A stretch of DNA of 64,000 bases from Eubacterium sp. (lineage in GTDB: Bacteria; Bacillota; Clostridia; Lachnospirales; Lachnospiraceae). Below, one piece after another: positions 42,574 through 51,212 of the stretch. The stretch lies in NCBI GenBank assembly GCA_017938215.1, contig JAGBBZ010000020.1:19535-83534 (forward strand), given 5' to 3'. The notes below the pieces were generated by a model. The model saw only the letters and a list, made by a program, of their open reading frames with translations, was not told where the DNA came from and did not search any database. Made by a program: the position numbers and the translations under genes. How positions within the stretch are numbered: position 1 is the stretch's first letter; each line of letters opens with the position of its first letter.

Positions 42574-43362
42574 CTAAATATATAAGATAAAGTTTTTCTG
42601 TGTCTTCGTAAATACAATTGTTCCAATGATGAGCATTATGAGAGAAAATCCACAGCCCATCCCAACCATAAGCGGATCAGGAAAACAATTGTACAAAGTC
42701 AAGCATCGCATTTGTTGTACATATGAATACATCGGATTGAAGTGAACGATGATAAATTCCAAGTTATATGGTAATGCAGAAACAGGGTAAAAAAGTGGTG
42801 TGGCATACATCCATGCGGTGGTAAAGGCTTTGTAGATGTATTGGATGTCTCGGAAATACACGTTCATAGCTCCTAAAAACATTCCCAAACCAACATTAAA
42901 TACAAAACATTGAACTAATATCAATGGGAAGAAAATTAAGTGGTAGGAAAAGGTTGCACCGGTAAACAGCATAACAATTAGCAAAGCCCCCACAGAAAGA
43001 AAGCAATCAATCATACAACTTGCAACTTTGGATACGGCAAAAACGTACTTTGGCAAGTAGGTTTTTTTTAGAAGAGAAGCATTTCCGGTGATGGAATGCA
43101 TCGCTTGATTGGTGGAAATATTAGTAAAGTTAAACAAAAGTTGACCACTAATCAAGAACACCGGATAGTTCGCGATGCCACGGTTAAAAAAGTGGGTGAA
43201 GATGATGGATTGCACGACCATGATGAAAAGTGGGTTCAACACACTCCACACATAACCGAGAAAACTTCGACGATATTTCAATTTCAAGTCTCGACTGACC
43301 AGCTGTATCATCAGGTCTTTGTATTTGATAAATCCTTTGATTCGTTCGATAAAAAGTTTCAT
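42574..43362 (-). CDS. ABC transporter permease for polysaccharide export (TagG/Wzm-like)
   Basis: A 262-residue permease with six membrane helices of the ABC-2 type. The N-terminal 'DLMIQLVSRDLKLKYRRSFLGYVWSVLNPLFIMVVQSIIF' is the classic TagG/Wzm opening. It works with the ATPase encoded 27 nt downstream to move an undecaprenyl-linked polymer across the membrane. ATG at 43362 with AAAGGA upstream. The presence of both this exporter and a ligase/polymerase-like protein in one operon is noted in the findings. Confidence 0.93.
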   Translation of the reverse strand: MKLFIERIKGFIKYKDLMIQLVSRDLKLKYRRSFLGYVWSVLNPLFIMVVQSIIFTHFFNRGIANYPVFLISGQLLFNFTNISTNQAMHSITGNASLLKKTYLPKYVFAVSKVASCMIDCFLSVGALLIVMLFTGATFSYHLIFFPLILVQCFVFNVGLGMFLGAMNVYFRDIQYIYKAFTTAWMYATPLFYPVSALPYNLEFIIVHFNPMYSYVQQMRCLTLYNCFPDPLMVGMGCGFSLIMLIIGTIVFTKTQKNFILYI

Positions 43363-43386
43363 GATAAATTCCTTTCTTATCCCCTA

Positions 43387-44388
43387 CTAGTTTTTGTATT
43401 TCCTTTGGCACAACCACGCAGCAAGCCCATACAGCCGATATCCGCTATGACGCAATAATTTTACTGCAGGATTTGTTACAGCGCCGTATATGGACGGATA
43501 TGCGTGTTTGGCAGCTATGTCTAAGTCCATAATCTTCTTTTTGTACGCCGGACTTTTGGGAAAGCTCAGATAAATTTTATGCTGGCTGGTGAGAATCCGG
43601 GCGATGCCACCTTCGATGTAGTGACGAATGGCTGGTTTGGCAGATGCCACAGCTTCGGATTCATAAAAGTTCAAAAGCGATTCGTACACCCGCTCGTGGT
43701 TTCCACAGTTTTTCTGCATGCTTTTGATGTTCATGCTTTGTGTTGTCATTCCCAGCCGGTACATATATACTGGCTTTTCCAGAAAAGCAATTCGCTTCAC
43801 GTAAGGAATCGGATAGAGGATAAACTCAGCATCCACATAGAAGCAATGCTCATCCAGTCGATCTGGCATTTGTTTCAAAAGCTCGGTACGAAATGCAGCA
43901 CAGTGCATGTTAATGTAAACTTGAGAACAGACTTCAGAAAAATCGTATTCTTTTCCGTATTCTATTCCGGAAAACTGCTTTTTCTCAATGCCCATGATCT
44001 TTCCAGTGTTATGCTCCACCTGATAAAAGTCGGTGGACACTAGATCTGCATTACTTGTTTTTAAGTAGTTTACTAATTCGATAAAGCCTTCCTGCGCCAC
44101 CCAGTCATCGCCGTCCACTGGCTTAAAGTATGTTCCGGTGGCTTCCTCGATGCCACGATTTACTGTGGAGCCGTGACCACCATTTTCCTTTGCCACCAAG
44201 CGGATACTTTCTGGGTATTTCTGCTGGTAGATGGTGACGATTTCGCGGGTTTGATCCGAAGAACCGTCATCGATGACCAGTACCTCGATGTCATCTAGAA
44301 TGTCTGGAATCAAAAAGGAGTCCAGACATTGTCGAATGTAATTTTCTACATTGTAAGCGGCAATGGATATGGATAAAACTTTACTCAT
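43387..44388 (-). CDS. Family 2 glycosyltransferase
   Basis: A 333-residue GT-A transferase. 'LSISIAAYNVENYIRQCLDSFL' and 'EVLVIDDGSSDQTREIV' form the nucleotide site; 'YFKPVDGDDWVAQEGFIELV' holds the DxD. The C-terminal ~100 residues are helical. Start ATG at 44388 has GAGAGGA upstream. It lies between the GT4 gene and the exporter permease and probably extends the lipid-linked repeat. Confidence 0.9.
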   Translation of the reverse strand: MSKVLSISIAAYNVENYIRQCLDSFLIPDILDDIEVLVIDDGSSDQTREIVTIYQQKYPESIRLVAKENGGHGSTVNRGIEEATGTYFKPVDGDDWVAQEGFIELVNYLKTSNADLVSTDFYQVEHNTGKIMGIEKKQFSGIEYGKEYDFSEVCSQVYINMHCAAFRTELLKQMPDRLDEHCFYVDAEFILYPIPYVKRIAFLEKPVYMYRLGMTTQSMNIKSMQKNCGNHERVYESLLNFYESEAVASAKPAIRHYIEGGIARILTSQHKIYLSFPKSPAYKKKIMDLDIAAKHAYPSIYGAVTNPAVKLLRHSGYRLYGLAAWLCQRKYKN

Positions 44389-44394
44389 AGTATA

Positions 44395-45507
44395 TTATTC
44401 CTCTCTACATACCTCTGTATAAATGGCGTTCATTTGCTCTTGCACATGTTCGATGGAAAATGCTTGGATTGCTGCTTTGTTCCATGCTCCCATCTTTGCG
44501 CATTGTTCAGAGGAGTTCATTAAGCTACGGATGGCGGAGCCAAAATGTTCCTCCGTTACAAGAAAGCCACCCTTGTCGGGGTGTACCAAATCCGTACAAC
44601 CGCGGATGGGCTGTGTGATGACCGGAAGACCGGCCGCCATGGCTTCCATTAAGGCAAAGGGAAGTCCTTCCCGGCGGGAGGGAAGCAAAAATGCATCCGA
44701 AGAGGCCAAAGCTTCAGGAATATTGTCGCAGTAACCGGCAAGAGTGACCATGCTGGTCAAACCGTATTTTCGGATGAATTCTTCCAATTCTTCGCGTACA
44801 TATCCTTCGCCATATATGGTATAGTGAATTTCTTTTTCGTCAAATTTGGTCAACGCCTTAAGCACAGCGACGTGATTTTTGTTAGCATTCAGTTCTCCCA
44901 CGCTGATTAGTTGAAAAGGCGTATTTGTGGTATTGGAAAAATCTCGACAAGGCCGACCGGTTAGGTCAATACCAGCCCCAGATATTTTCTTTGCCTGGCC
45001 TCGTATAGGAAACGTCTGAGCACGTTCATAATCCTCGTCATTCATAGTGATGAGGACGTCTGTATAACGGGAAAGAAAACGTTCTGGTATATAGTAAATC
45101 CAGTTTTGCAGTGGCGCGCCCTTGCAAAAATGAAAGCCGTGGGCAGTATAGAGAACCGGCACCGGTTTGCCTGTGGATTTGCGAAGGGACTGAGCTGCCA
45201 TTCGTGTCACAACGCCAGTCATAGGCATGTGGCAATGAATCAAGTCAAAGCTTTCTTGCTGCATCAATTCCTTCAGTGCCCGGTAGGATTGCGTGACCTG
45301 TCGGGAAAAAGGCGAGCGACAGAACGGAATGTGATGGCATACGATACCAGTGCCTTCCAAACGGCTATTGTCGGAACCGTATACAACGGTATCAAAGTTG
45401 GCCGCATAATGGACTTCGTAGCCCTTTTCTTGCAAGAGTCTGACATTGTTCATTTCGAATTGTGGGACAAAGCCACTGACTCTTGTCACAAGCAATGCTT
45501 TTTTCAT
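44395..45507 (-). CDS. Family 4 (GT1-type) glycosyltransferase
   Basis: A 370-residue GT-B transferase. N-terminal 'ALLVTRVSGFVPQFEMNNVRLLQEKGYEVHYAANF' binds acceptor; C-terminal 'QLISVGELNANKNHVAVLKAL', 'SDAFLLPSRREGLPFALMEAMAAGLPVITQPIRG' is the donor site with the E-x7-E motif. It resembles capsular EpsD/CpsF-type transferases acting early on the undecaprenyl-linked sugar. ATG at 45507 overlaps the stop of the upstream priming transferase by 4 nt. Confidence 0.92.
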   Translation of the reverse strand: MKKALLVTRVSGFVPQFEMNNVRLLQEKGYEVHYAANFDTVVYGSDNSRLEGTGIVCHHIPFCRSPFSRQVTQSYRALKELMQQESFDLIHCHMPMTGVVTRMAAQSLRKSTGKPVPVLYTAHGFHFCKGAPLQNWIYYIPERFLSRYTDVLITMNDEDYERAQTFPIRGQAKKISGAGIDLTGRPCRDFSNTTNTPFQLISVGELNANKNHVAVLKALTKFDEKEIHYTIYGEGYVREELEEFIRKYGLTSMVTLAGYCDNIPEALASSDAFLLPSRREGLPFALMEAMAAGLPVITQPIRGCTDLVHPDKGGFLVTEEHFGSAIRSLMNSSEQCAKMGAWNKAAIQAFSIEHVQEQMNAIYTEVCREE

Positions 45508-46940
45508 GGCGTTTTCTCTTCCTTTATTTCTTGCTGCCCGGTAATTTCCTTCACAATCTGTTCCATATCAGTGGCAGAAGTTTCTTTCCAAGCAGTATTT
45601 TGATTTTGGTCGATGCCTTCGGTAGAATCCTTTTTGAGTACCGTTTTTACGGTCATGAGGATAAGCTTGACATCAAGCCACAATGAATAGTTTTCGATAT
45701 AAAATAAGTCTAATTTCAATTTATCATATGGTACGGTATTATATTTGCCGTAAATCTGGGCAAATCCACTGAGTCCGGCTTTTACACGCATACGGAATGC
45801 AAATTCCGGCATTTTTTCCATGTACTCTTTAATGATTTCCGGACGCTCTGGACGAGGTCCGATAAAGGACATGTCGCCTTTTATGATGTTGATCAGCTGA
45901 GGAAGCTCATCGATACGAGTGGCACGGATGAATTTTCCGATTGGTGTAATACGTGAATCGTTTTCCGCGGCAAGCTTAGCGACACCGTCGCTCTCAGCAT
46001 TTTCAATCATGCTTCGAAATTTAATGATGGAAAATTCCTTCTGGTCCGTCGTGCATCGCACCTGACGATAAAAGATGGAACCGCCGTCGTAGCACTTAAT
46101 GGCCACGGCGGTAAGAAGCATCACCGGTGACACAACAAGTAACATTGGCACCGCCAGCATCAGATCTAAAATGCGTTTTCCAAGGCGCTGGTCAAAGCTA
46201 AGAGAATAGCCTTTGGTTAGCAAAAATGGTGTGTCAAAGATGTGGATTCGATCGCTTCCCATTAGTATAATATCTGAAATTTTTGGAATGACATAGGCAC
46301 GAACACCTTTTCCATAACAGAATTTCAAAACTTCATTTCGTTCCTGAGCACTGATGTCTCCAATGATAACGGCTTCGTAGCGTTCCAGTTTTTGATTGAT
46401 GGCATCCAAGCCTTCATTCACGTTGATGGCGTCGTGAATTGCGTACTTATCTCGACGTTCTTCCACTTTGTACACAAGGTCTGTAGCAGGACGATCGCCG
46501 TAAATCAAGAGAATCTTCCAGGATTTGAAAATTCGTTGATATATTTTTCCGGCAAGAAAAGTCCAAGCAGTGGTAATAATAAAATCCCCTATCATCATAA
46601 CGAGAATCGGCAACACATTGACAAAACGGAATGCCAATAGGGAAACGATAACGTACATAATTAAGTTTGTAATAAATATGGACAAATATTGAGATAATAT
46701 AACCTCGATTCGGCGCAGCTGTCCAATCTTCATAGCGCCATACATTTTCGAAAAGAAAATGAGAAAGGCGGCATACAGAAGTATCACCACATAGTGCCCT
46801 CTTCGATAAAAGGTATAGACATACATGGTACCTGCCAGATAGCGATACCAGAAAAAGGCAAATAATGCTGTCATGAGCACGATGTTGATCATGGTTAAAA
46901 AGAATAATATAATTCGTTTATAAGGATCGTAGTTTTTCAT
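45504..46940 (-). CDS. Polyprenyl-phosphate sugar-1-phosphate transferase (priming glycosyltransferase)
   Basis: A 478-residue protein that starts glycan synthesis by loading a sugar-1-phosphate on undecaprenyl phosphate. Four N-terminal membrane helices, a Rossmann-like cytoplasmic region, then the bacterial sugar transferase domain with 'GKRILDLMLAVPMLLVVSPVMLL', 'GSIFYRQVRCTTDQKEFSIIKFRSM' and 'TRIDELPQLINIIKGDMSFIGPRPERPEI'. Start chosen at ATG 46940 because GAGG precedes it; the TTG at 46952 contains that site. It lies 13 nt after the ligase gene. First committed enzyme of this leftward operon. Confidence 0.93.
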   Translation of the reverse strand: MKNYDPYKRIILFFLTMINIVLMTALFAFFWYRYLAGTMYVYTFYRRGHYVVILLYAAFLIFFSKMYGAMKIGQLRRIEVILSQYLSIFITNLIMYVIVSLLAFRFVNVLPILVMMIGDFIITTAWTFLAGKIYQRIFKSWKILLIYGDRPATDLVYKVEERRDKYAIHDAINVNEGLDAINQKLERYEAVIIGDISAQERNEVLKFCYGKGVRAYVIPKISDIILMGSDRIHIFDTPFLLTKGYSLSFDQRLGKRILDLMLAVPMLLVVSPVMLLTAVAIKCYDGGSIFYRQVRCTTDQKEFSIIKFRSMIENAESDGVAKLAAENDSRITPIGKFIRATRIDELPQLINIIKGDMSFIGPRPERPEIIKEYMEKMPEFAFRMRVKAGLSGFAQIYGKYNTVPYDKLKLDLFYIENYSLWLDVKLILMTVKTVLKKDSTEGIDQNQNTAWKETSATDMEQIVKEITGQQEIKEEKTP

Positions 46941-46953
46941 ATTAAACCTCAAG

Positions 46954-48879
46954 TTAATTATTTCGAGCAGTTTTAATGCTTCGGTTCAATGCATGTCCCA
47001 GAGCAAGAAGAATCCAATAAATATTTTGTACACCAATGACCGTATCGTTGGTGATGCCTGTGATGGCAAAGCAAACCATACCAGTCAGTACACCGAAATT
47101 CAGCCATTCCAATGTGCCATCCGGACGGCGACGCCAGTAGAGGCGGATGCTTCCGCATACGTAGAGAATCCAAAGTCCCACGTAGGCAACGGCAGAGATA
47201 CCGCCAGTCTGGATGAAGATTTGTAAAAAGGCGTTGTGTGGTTTGTCAACCAATGTTGTATTATTACCAACACGTTTGGAACCAACGAAGTCATCGTTTG
47301 GGAATGCAATGATAAAGGCATTCGGTCCCACGCCAGTGAACCAATATTTTTTCATCAGTGGAATGGTACGGGACCAGATAAATCCACGACGGTTTGCGAT
47401 GTTCTGATAATCTTCAAATCCAAAGCTCTCAACCTCGCGAAGTTTCATAAACTTTCCGAAAGGTGTGTAATATTTCCATTCTCCGTCAATCAACATGAAA
47501 ATCCAAGTAATGTCATTGGCAGCATCCTGTAGGCGGAATCCCTCGTGGACATCTTCACCGACACGGAATTTGCTGGAAGAAATGTGAAGGGCGGAAAAAC
47601 GTTCATCTTGAGGAATGTAGGACGCTTTATCGAGAGTCCACTTCATCACAACTTCCTTTTCATCTTCGTCATAGGCAGTATAGAAAATTGCGCCCTGAGC
47701 GTTTCGGTCTGCGATCAAGTTCATTACTTCTCCAGAACGCATGGTTATTTTTAGGTGATTATTTTCCTGGTTTACGATAGAAGCCACATTTCGTGTGTCA
47801 GTACCGCCGTGAAGAAGCTTGTTAACGGTGTTCTGGACAAACGTGGACTTGCTCGCGGAAAACCCGCCTATAACAAGGAGAACAACAACAGCTGCGCTGG
47901 TGCAAGCAATGATAATTTGCTTTTTCTTTTTTGCTGCCTGTACTTTTTTGCTCTTGCTTGCCGTTGGCTCCACCACTTTTTTTCGACGGAATAAGGAAGT
48001 GAGAAGAAGTAAAGCTGCGAAAATAACACCTGCTACCACTGCGATACCACCAGCAGAAGAACCGGATCCTGTCAACGCCACGATTAAGCCGATGGAAATA
48101 AGAATCGATGCAATACGAACAATCCAATTCGTGGTGTTTTCTTTTGAAAATTTGGTCATAACAAAAGAAAGAGCAACTGGGAAAATAAGTGCCACGTAAG
48201 TACCTGTATAGTTTGGATTGTTGAAGGTCATGATAACTTGTGAATAACCCTGCTTAAACGTAATTCCGTTTACACGGCTTTTGCTTGTGACGATTTTTTG
48301 TACCCAGTCCAGATTCAATGGATTGTGCCCCATTTTCTGCAGTACGCCAATCCAAGTCATAAGTGCTGTAGAAATCAATAAGCCGACAAAAATAAAGCGA
48401 ATTCGTTTGTCGGAATCAGCGAACATATAAGTATATAGGAAAATAAATGAGTAGCCAAGAAGCACCCACATACTTTGCCATTGACCATAACCACCACCGT
48501 GGAAAGCAAGGTCAGGGTATTTGCTTGTGATGGAAGACAGAACGACCATCAATGCAAAAACTCCGGTAAGAATGAGGATACGCTTGTCTGCTACTTGCAA
48601 AAATGTTTTCTTTTTCTGATAAGAAAGAAATTGTGTGATGATCAGAAGGATGGCAGAGACAATGCCAGTTGCGATTACAAACACACCTTTGGTGTATTCA
48701 AAAGAATCAATCTGATCCAATTCATTGGTGTTAAACCAGATAAAATCAGAGAAGTTTGTCTGATAGTCCTTCGTTAATACGATAAATGGAATGATACATA
48801 ATGCGAACAAAATTGGTAATAACGCAAAAATATCAATCTTTGTACATTTGTCTTGTTTTATTTTGTTTTGTTTCTTCAT
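46954..48879 (-). CDS. O-antigen ligase/polymerase-family membrane protein
   Basis: A 641-residue protein with about twelve membrane helices and a large extracellular loop (about 365-490). The Wzy_C/WaaL signature 'FTGVGPNAFIIAFPNDDF...DKPHNAFLQIFIQTGGI' with conserved His lies near 560-590. It is either the polymerase of the repeat unit or a ligase attaching glycan to the cell surface. It is longer than typical WaaL (~400 residues) because of the extracellular insertion between 'FSASKSTFVQNTVNKLLHGG' and 'IWSRTIPLMKKYW', which looks like a folded domain. Start ATG 48879. First gene of the operon running to 41806. Confidence 0.88.
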   Translation of the reverse strand: MKKQNKIKQDKCTKIDIFALLPILFALCIIPFIVLTKDYQTNFSDFIWFNTNELDQIDSFEYTKGVFVIATGIVSAILLIITQFLSYQKKKTFLQVADKRILILTGVFALMVVLSSITSKYPDLAFHGGGYGQWQSMWVLLGYSFIFLYTYMFADSDKRIRFIFVGLLISTALMTWIGVLQKMGHNPLNLDWVQKIVTSKSRVNGITFKQGYSQVIMTFNNPNYTGTYVALIFPVALSFVMTKFSKENTTNWIVRIASILISIGLIVALTGSGSSAGGIAVVAGVIFAALLLLTSLFRRKKVVEPTASKSKKVQAAKKKKQIIIACTSAAVVVLLVIGGFSASKSTFVQNTVNKLLHGGTDTRNVASIVNQENNHLKITMRSGEVMNLIADRNAQGAIFYTAYDEDEKEVVMKWTLDKASYIPQDERFSALHISSSKFRVGEDVHEGFRLQDAANDITWIFMLIDGEWKYYTPFGKFMKLREVESFGFEDYQNIANRRGFIWSRTIPLMKKYWFTGVGPNAFIIAFPNDDFVGSKRVGNNTTLVDKPHNAFLQIFIQTGGISAVAYVGLWILYVCGSIRLYWRRRPDGTLEWLNFGVLTGMVCFAITGITNDTVIGVQNIYWILLALGHALNRSIKTARNN

Positions 48880-48976
48880 TATTAATGCCCCTTTATAAAA
48901 TGGTATACATATCTATGATACTATATTTCGACGTTATTTTCTACTGTTTTTGGTAAAAATATTTCCACGATTTTTC

Positions 48977-49005
48977 GTATATTTGCATGGATATGGGAAA
49001 AACTA
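48977..49005 (+). promoter_or_regulatory. SigF-type (forespore) promoter of the SpoIIQ-like gene
   Basis: GTATA (48977-48981), 14-nt spacer, GGAAAAACTA (48996-49005). These match the SigF consensus GywTA and GgnrAnAnTw as I recall it for Bacillus. No SigA-type pair is visible here. Confidence 0.6.
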
Positions 49006-49034
49006 CTTATAAAACATGAATTGAGGTGATGAGT

Positions 49035-49742
49035 ATGTGGAAAGAAAAAGGTTTTTATATATCTTTGATCGGCGGCATTGTATGCATTGCCGCAGTTTTG
49101 GGGATTTATGTATCAATGGTTTCGGACTCAAAGGAAAACGCAGCGGAGGTACCTGTGGCGGAGGCGACAATGCCACCACAGGAGACGCTTATGCCTACAC
49201 AGGCTCCCGTGTCCACACCAGTGGCGGAAGAGGCAAGTTCAGGACGAGTGAAATCTGAAGTGAAGAAGACGCCGAAACCAAAGGCGAAGGAGACCATGAA
49301 GAAAACCAACATTGAGGATCGACTTCATTTTGATCAAGAGACGGGACTTCTTTGGCCTGTGGAAGGAGAGATTCTCATTGATTACAGTGCGGAGAAAGTT
49401 ATATTTTTCCCGACGCTTGCACAATATAAAACCAATCCTGCTTTGGTAATTGCCAGCAAAGAAGGGGAGAGTGTGAAGGCGAGTGCTGCCGGCGTGGTGA
49501 AAAATATTGAGACAAATGAGGAGACGGGAACCACCCTTACAGTGGCCATCGGCGATGATTTTCAAGTGGTGTACGGTCAGTTAAAGGATTTGACCGTGAA
49601 AAAGGGAGATGAAGTCAGTGAGGGACAGGTTCTTGGAAAAATTGCAAAACCTACTAAGTACTATACAGTGGAAGGTGCTAATCTGTATTATCAGGTGAAG
49701 CAAAAAGGGGAGACAGTGAACCCATTGGTTCTCCTTCGATAG
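49035..49742 (+). CDS. SpoIIQ-like degenerate M23/LytM-domain protein
   Basis: A 235-residue protein with one N-terminal membrane helix (about 8-28), a low-complexity Pro/Thr/Glu/Lys spacer (about 35-90) and an M23/LytM fold (about 105-235: 'PALVIASKEGESVKASAAGVV', 'VVYGQLKDLTVKKGDEVSEGQVLGKI'). The catalytic histidines are absent: the HxH strand reads LYYQV and no HxxxD is present, so it should not be an active peptidase. This is how Bacillus SpoIIQ looks, the forespore half of the SpoIIQ-SpoIIIAH channel. A SigF-type promoter upstream supports this. ATG 49035 follows GAGGTGA. Confidence 0.75.
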   Translation: MWKEKGFYISLIGGIVCIAAVLGIYVSMVSDSKENAAEVPVAEATMPPQETLMPTQAPVSTPVAEEASSGRVKSEVKKTPKPKAKETMKKTNIEDRLHFDQETGLLWPVEGEILIDYSAEKVIFFPTLAQYKTNPALVIASKEGESVKASAAGVVKNIETNEETGTTLTVAIGDDFQVVYGQLKDLTVKKGDEVSEGQVLGKIAKPTKYYTVEGANLYYQVKQKGETVNPLVLLR

Positions 49743-49766
49743 AGGAAATAAACAAAATTTCTCAAC

Positions 49767-49828
49767 AAGGCCAAAATACGGAAAAATGTGTTGACGAGCA
49801 CGAAAAATTCCGTTATTTTGGTCTTTGT
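49767..49828 (+). terminator. Terminator after the SpoIIQ-like gene
   Basis: CCAAAATACGGAA (49771-49783) pairs with TTCCGTTATTTTGG (49808-49821, one bulge), followed by TCTTT. Confidence 0.7.
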
Positions 49829-49863
49829 GGAGGAAGGGGAATCATGCAAAACGCGAATATAAA

Positions 49864-50118
49864 TTTGCCGGCGGATGTGCTGGCGTCGAACATTGCGTTG
49901 CCAATATGTATTACATCCCGGCAGGGATTCTGGCAGCAGGAAATAAAAAATATGCACAAGTTGCCATGGAGCAGTATGGACTGACTGCAGAGCAACTTGC
50001 GCAAGTAAATTGGAAAACTTTTTTTGTGGATAGCAGCATCCCCGTCACCCTAGGAAATATGGTGGGTGGCATGATATTTGTAGGGACTGCATTGTATGTT
50101 ATTTATCGGAAGAAATAG
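49864..50118 (+). pseudogene. Decayed formate/nitrite transporter (FocA/NirC family), C-terminal remnant
   Basis: The frame encodes 'VEHCVANMYYIPAGILA' and 'IPVTLGNMVGGMIFVGTALYVIY', the last third of FocA/NirC channels, where '(F)EHSVANMYYIP' and 'IPVTLGNIVGG' are invariant blocks. The N-terminal ~170 residues are missing: upstream lies the terminator of the preceding gene. An ATG at 49843 is in another frame and stops early. Only about 85 residues remain and could not form the channel. The original gene was probably cut by a deletion. It may still be transcribed, but no promoter is seen. Confidence 0.8.
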
Positions 50119-50134
50119 AATGGTGTTCAGTGAC

Positions 50135-51193
50135 TTATGATTCGGCGCGGATCGCCCATCGCATTTTGGTGGAGCGGGCGCGCCCATTTTGTCTGCATTC
50201 TTCCGCAGAAGGGCGAATGACATCTTTGGCGACGTCGCTGTAAATGCCCTCTTTGGCAAAGCGCTTGAAAGATTTTTTGACCATGCGATCCTCCCCGGAA
50301 TGGAAGGTGAGAATCGCGACTCTACCACCAGGAGAAAGAACGTCTGGGAGTTTTTCCAGAAACGCTTCCAGTACCTCGAATTCACTATTGATATCGATTC
50401 GAATGGCTTGAAAGACACGTTGACAACACTTTTTAACGATGTCTTTTTTTTCTTTGTTTTCTGGAAGAAAATTCAGCGTGTTTTCGATGAGTTCTCGCAA
50501 TGCCGTTGTGGTATCCAAAGTTCCGCCTTTGCGAAAATGTGAGGTAATGGCACGGGATATTTCTACCGCATATGGTTCATCCGAGTTTTCGTAAAGCATT
50601 CCCTCGATCTCGTCCCGGGTCATTTCTTTCAGACGCTCTGAGGCAGGGATGCCCTTTTCCGGATTCAACCGAAGATCCAGTGGTCCGTCGGTTTTGAAGG
50701 AAAAGCCTCGTTCCGGATTGTCAATCTGCATGGAAGAAACACCCAAGTCTGCCAAAATAAAGTCAAAGGTTCCAGCTTTGGCGGCCACTTCGTCGATATT
50801 GGCAAAATTAGTGAGTGTTACGGTTAAAAGATCTTCGCCGTAGCCGGCATCTGCCAATCTCTTTTTGGTCTTGGCGGATTCAATGGGATCGACATCCAAT
50901 CCCCAGATATGTCCGTCGCCGTTTAACTGCTCCAGCATTTTACGGGTGTGTCCGCCGTAGCCAAGAGTGGCGTCTAGGCCCTTTTGGCCTGGTTGAATCT
51001 GCAGAAAATCTAAAATCTCATTTACCATAATGGAAATGTGCATGCCGGCAGGAGTACTTCCTTTGGCGATGACTTTGGCTACGGTGTCGGCATACTTTTC
51101 CGGATTGTGTTCTTTGTATTTCTCACTGAATTTTCGCGGATGCGTTCCTTTGTAGCGCACACGACGTTTATGTGGTTGGTTTGTGTGTTCCAT
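50135..51193 (-). CDS. rsmH: 16S rRNA (cytosine-1402-N4)-methyltransferase, long form
   Basis: Methylates the exocyclic amine of C1402 in the decoding centre. The 352-residue protein has the SAM loop 'KGLDATLGYGGHTRKMLEQL', 'FDFILADLGVSSMQIDNPERGFSFKTDGPLDLRLN', 'RVFQAIRIDINSEFEVLEAFL' and 'ILTFHSGEDRMVKKSFK', all diagnostic of RsmH (MraW). It is about 40 residues longer than usual, with a basic N-terminal extension before 'MHISIMVNEILDFL', and it lies outside the division (dcw) cluster, so it may be a second paralogue. Start ATG 51193 behind AGAAAGGA. Confidence 0.9.
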   Translation of the reverse strand: MEHTNQPHKRRVRYKGTHPRKFSEKYKEHNPEKYADTVAKVIAKGSTPAGMHISIMVNEILDFLQIQPGQKGLDATLGYGGHTRKMLEQLNGDGHIWGLDVDPIESAKTKKRLADAGYGEDLLTVTLTNFANIDEVAAKAGTFDFILADLGVSSMQIDNPERGFSFKTDGPLDLRLNPEKGIPASERLKEMTRDEIEGMLYENSDEPYAVEISRAITSHFRKGGTLDTTTALRELIENTLNFLPENKEKKDIVKKCCQRVFQAIRIDINSEFEVLEAFLEKLPDVLSPGGRVAILTFHSGEDRMVKKSFKRFAKEGIYSDVAKDVIRPSAEECRQNGRARSTKMRWAIRAES

Positions 51194-51212
51194 GGTTATA
51201 TCCTTTCTGGTT

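Noticed and set aside
49035-49742. Active M23 peptidase
   Set aside because: Catalytic and zinc-binding histidines of the LytM site are missing.
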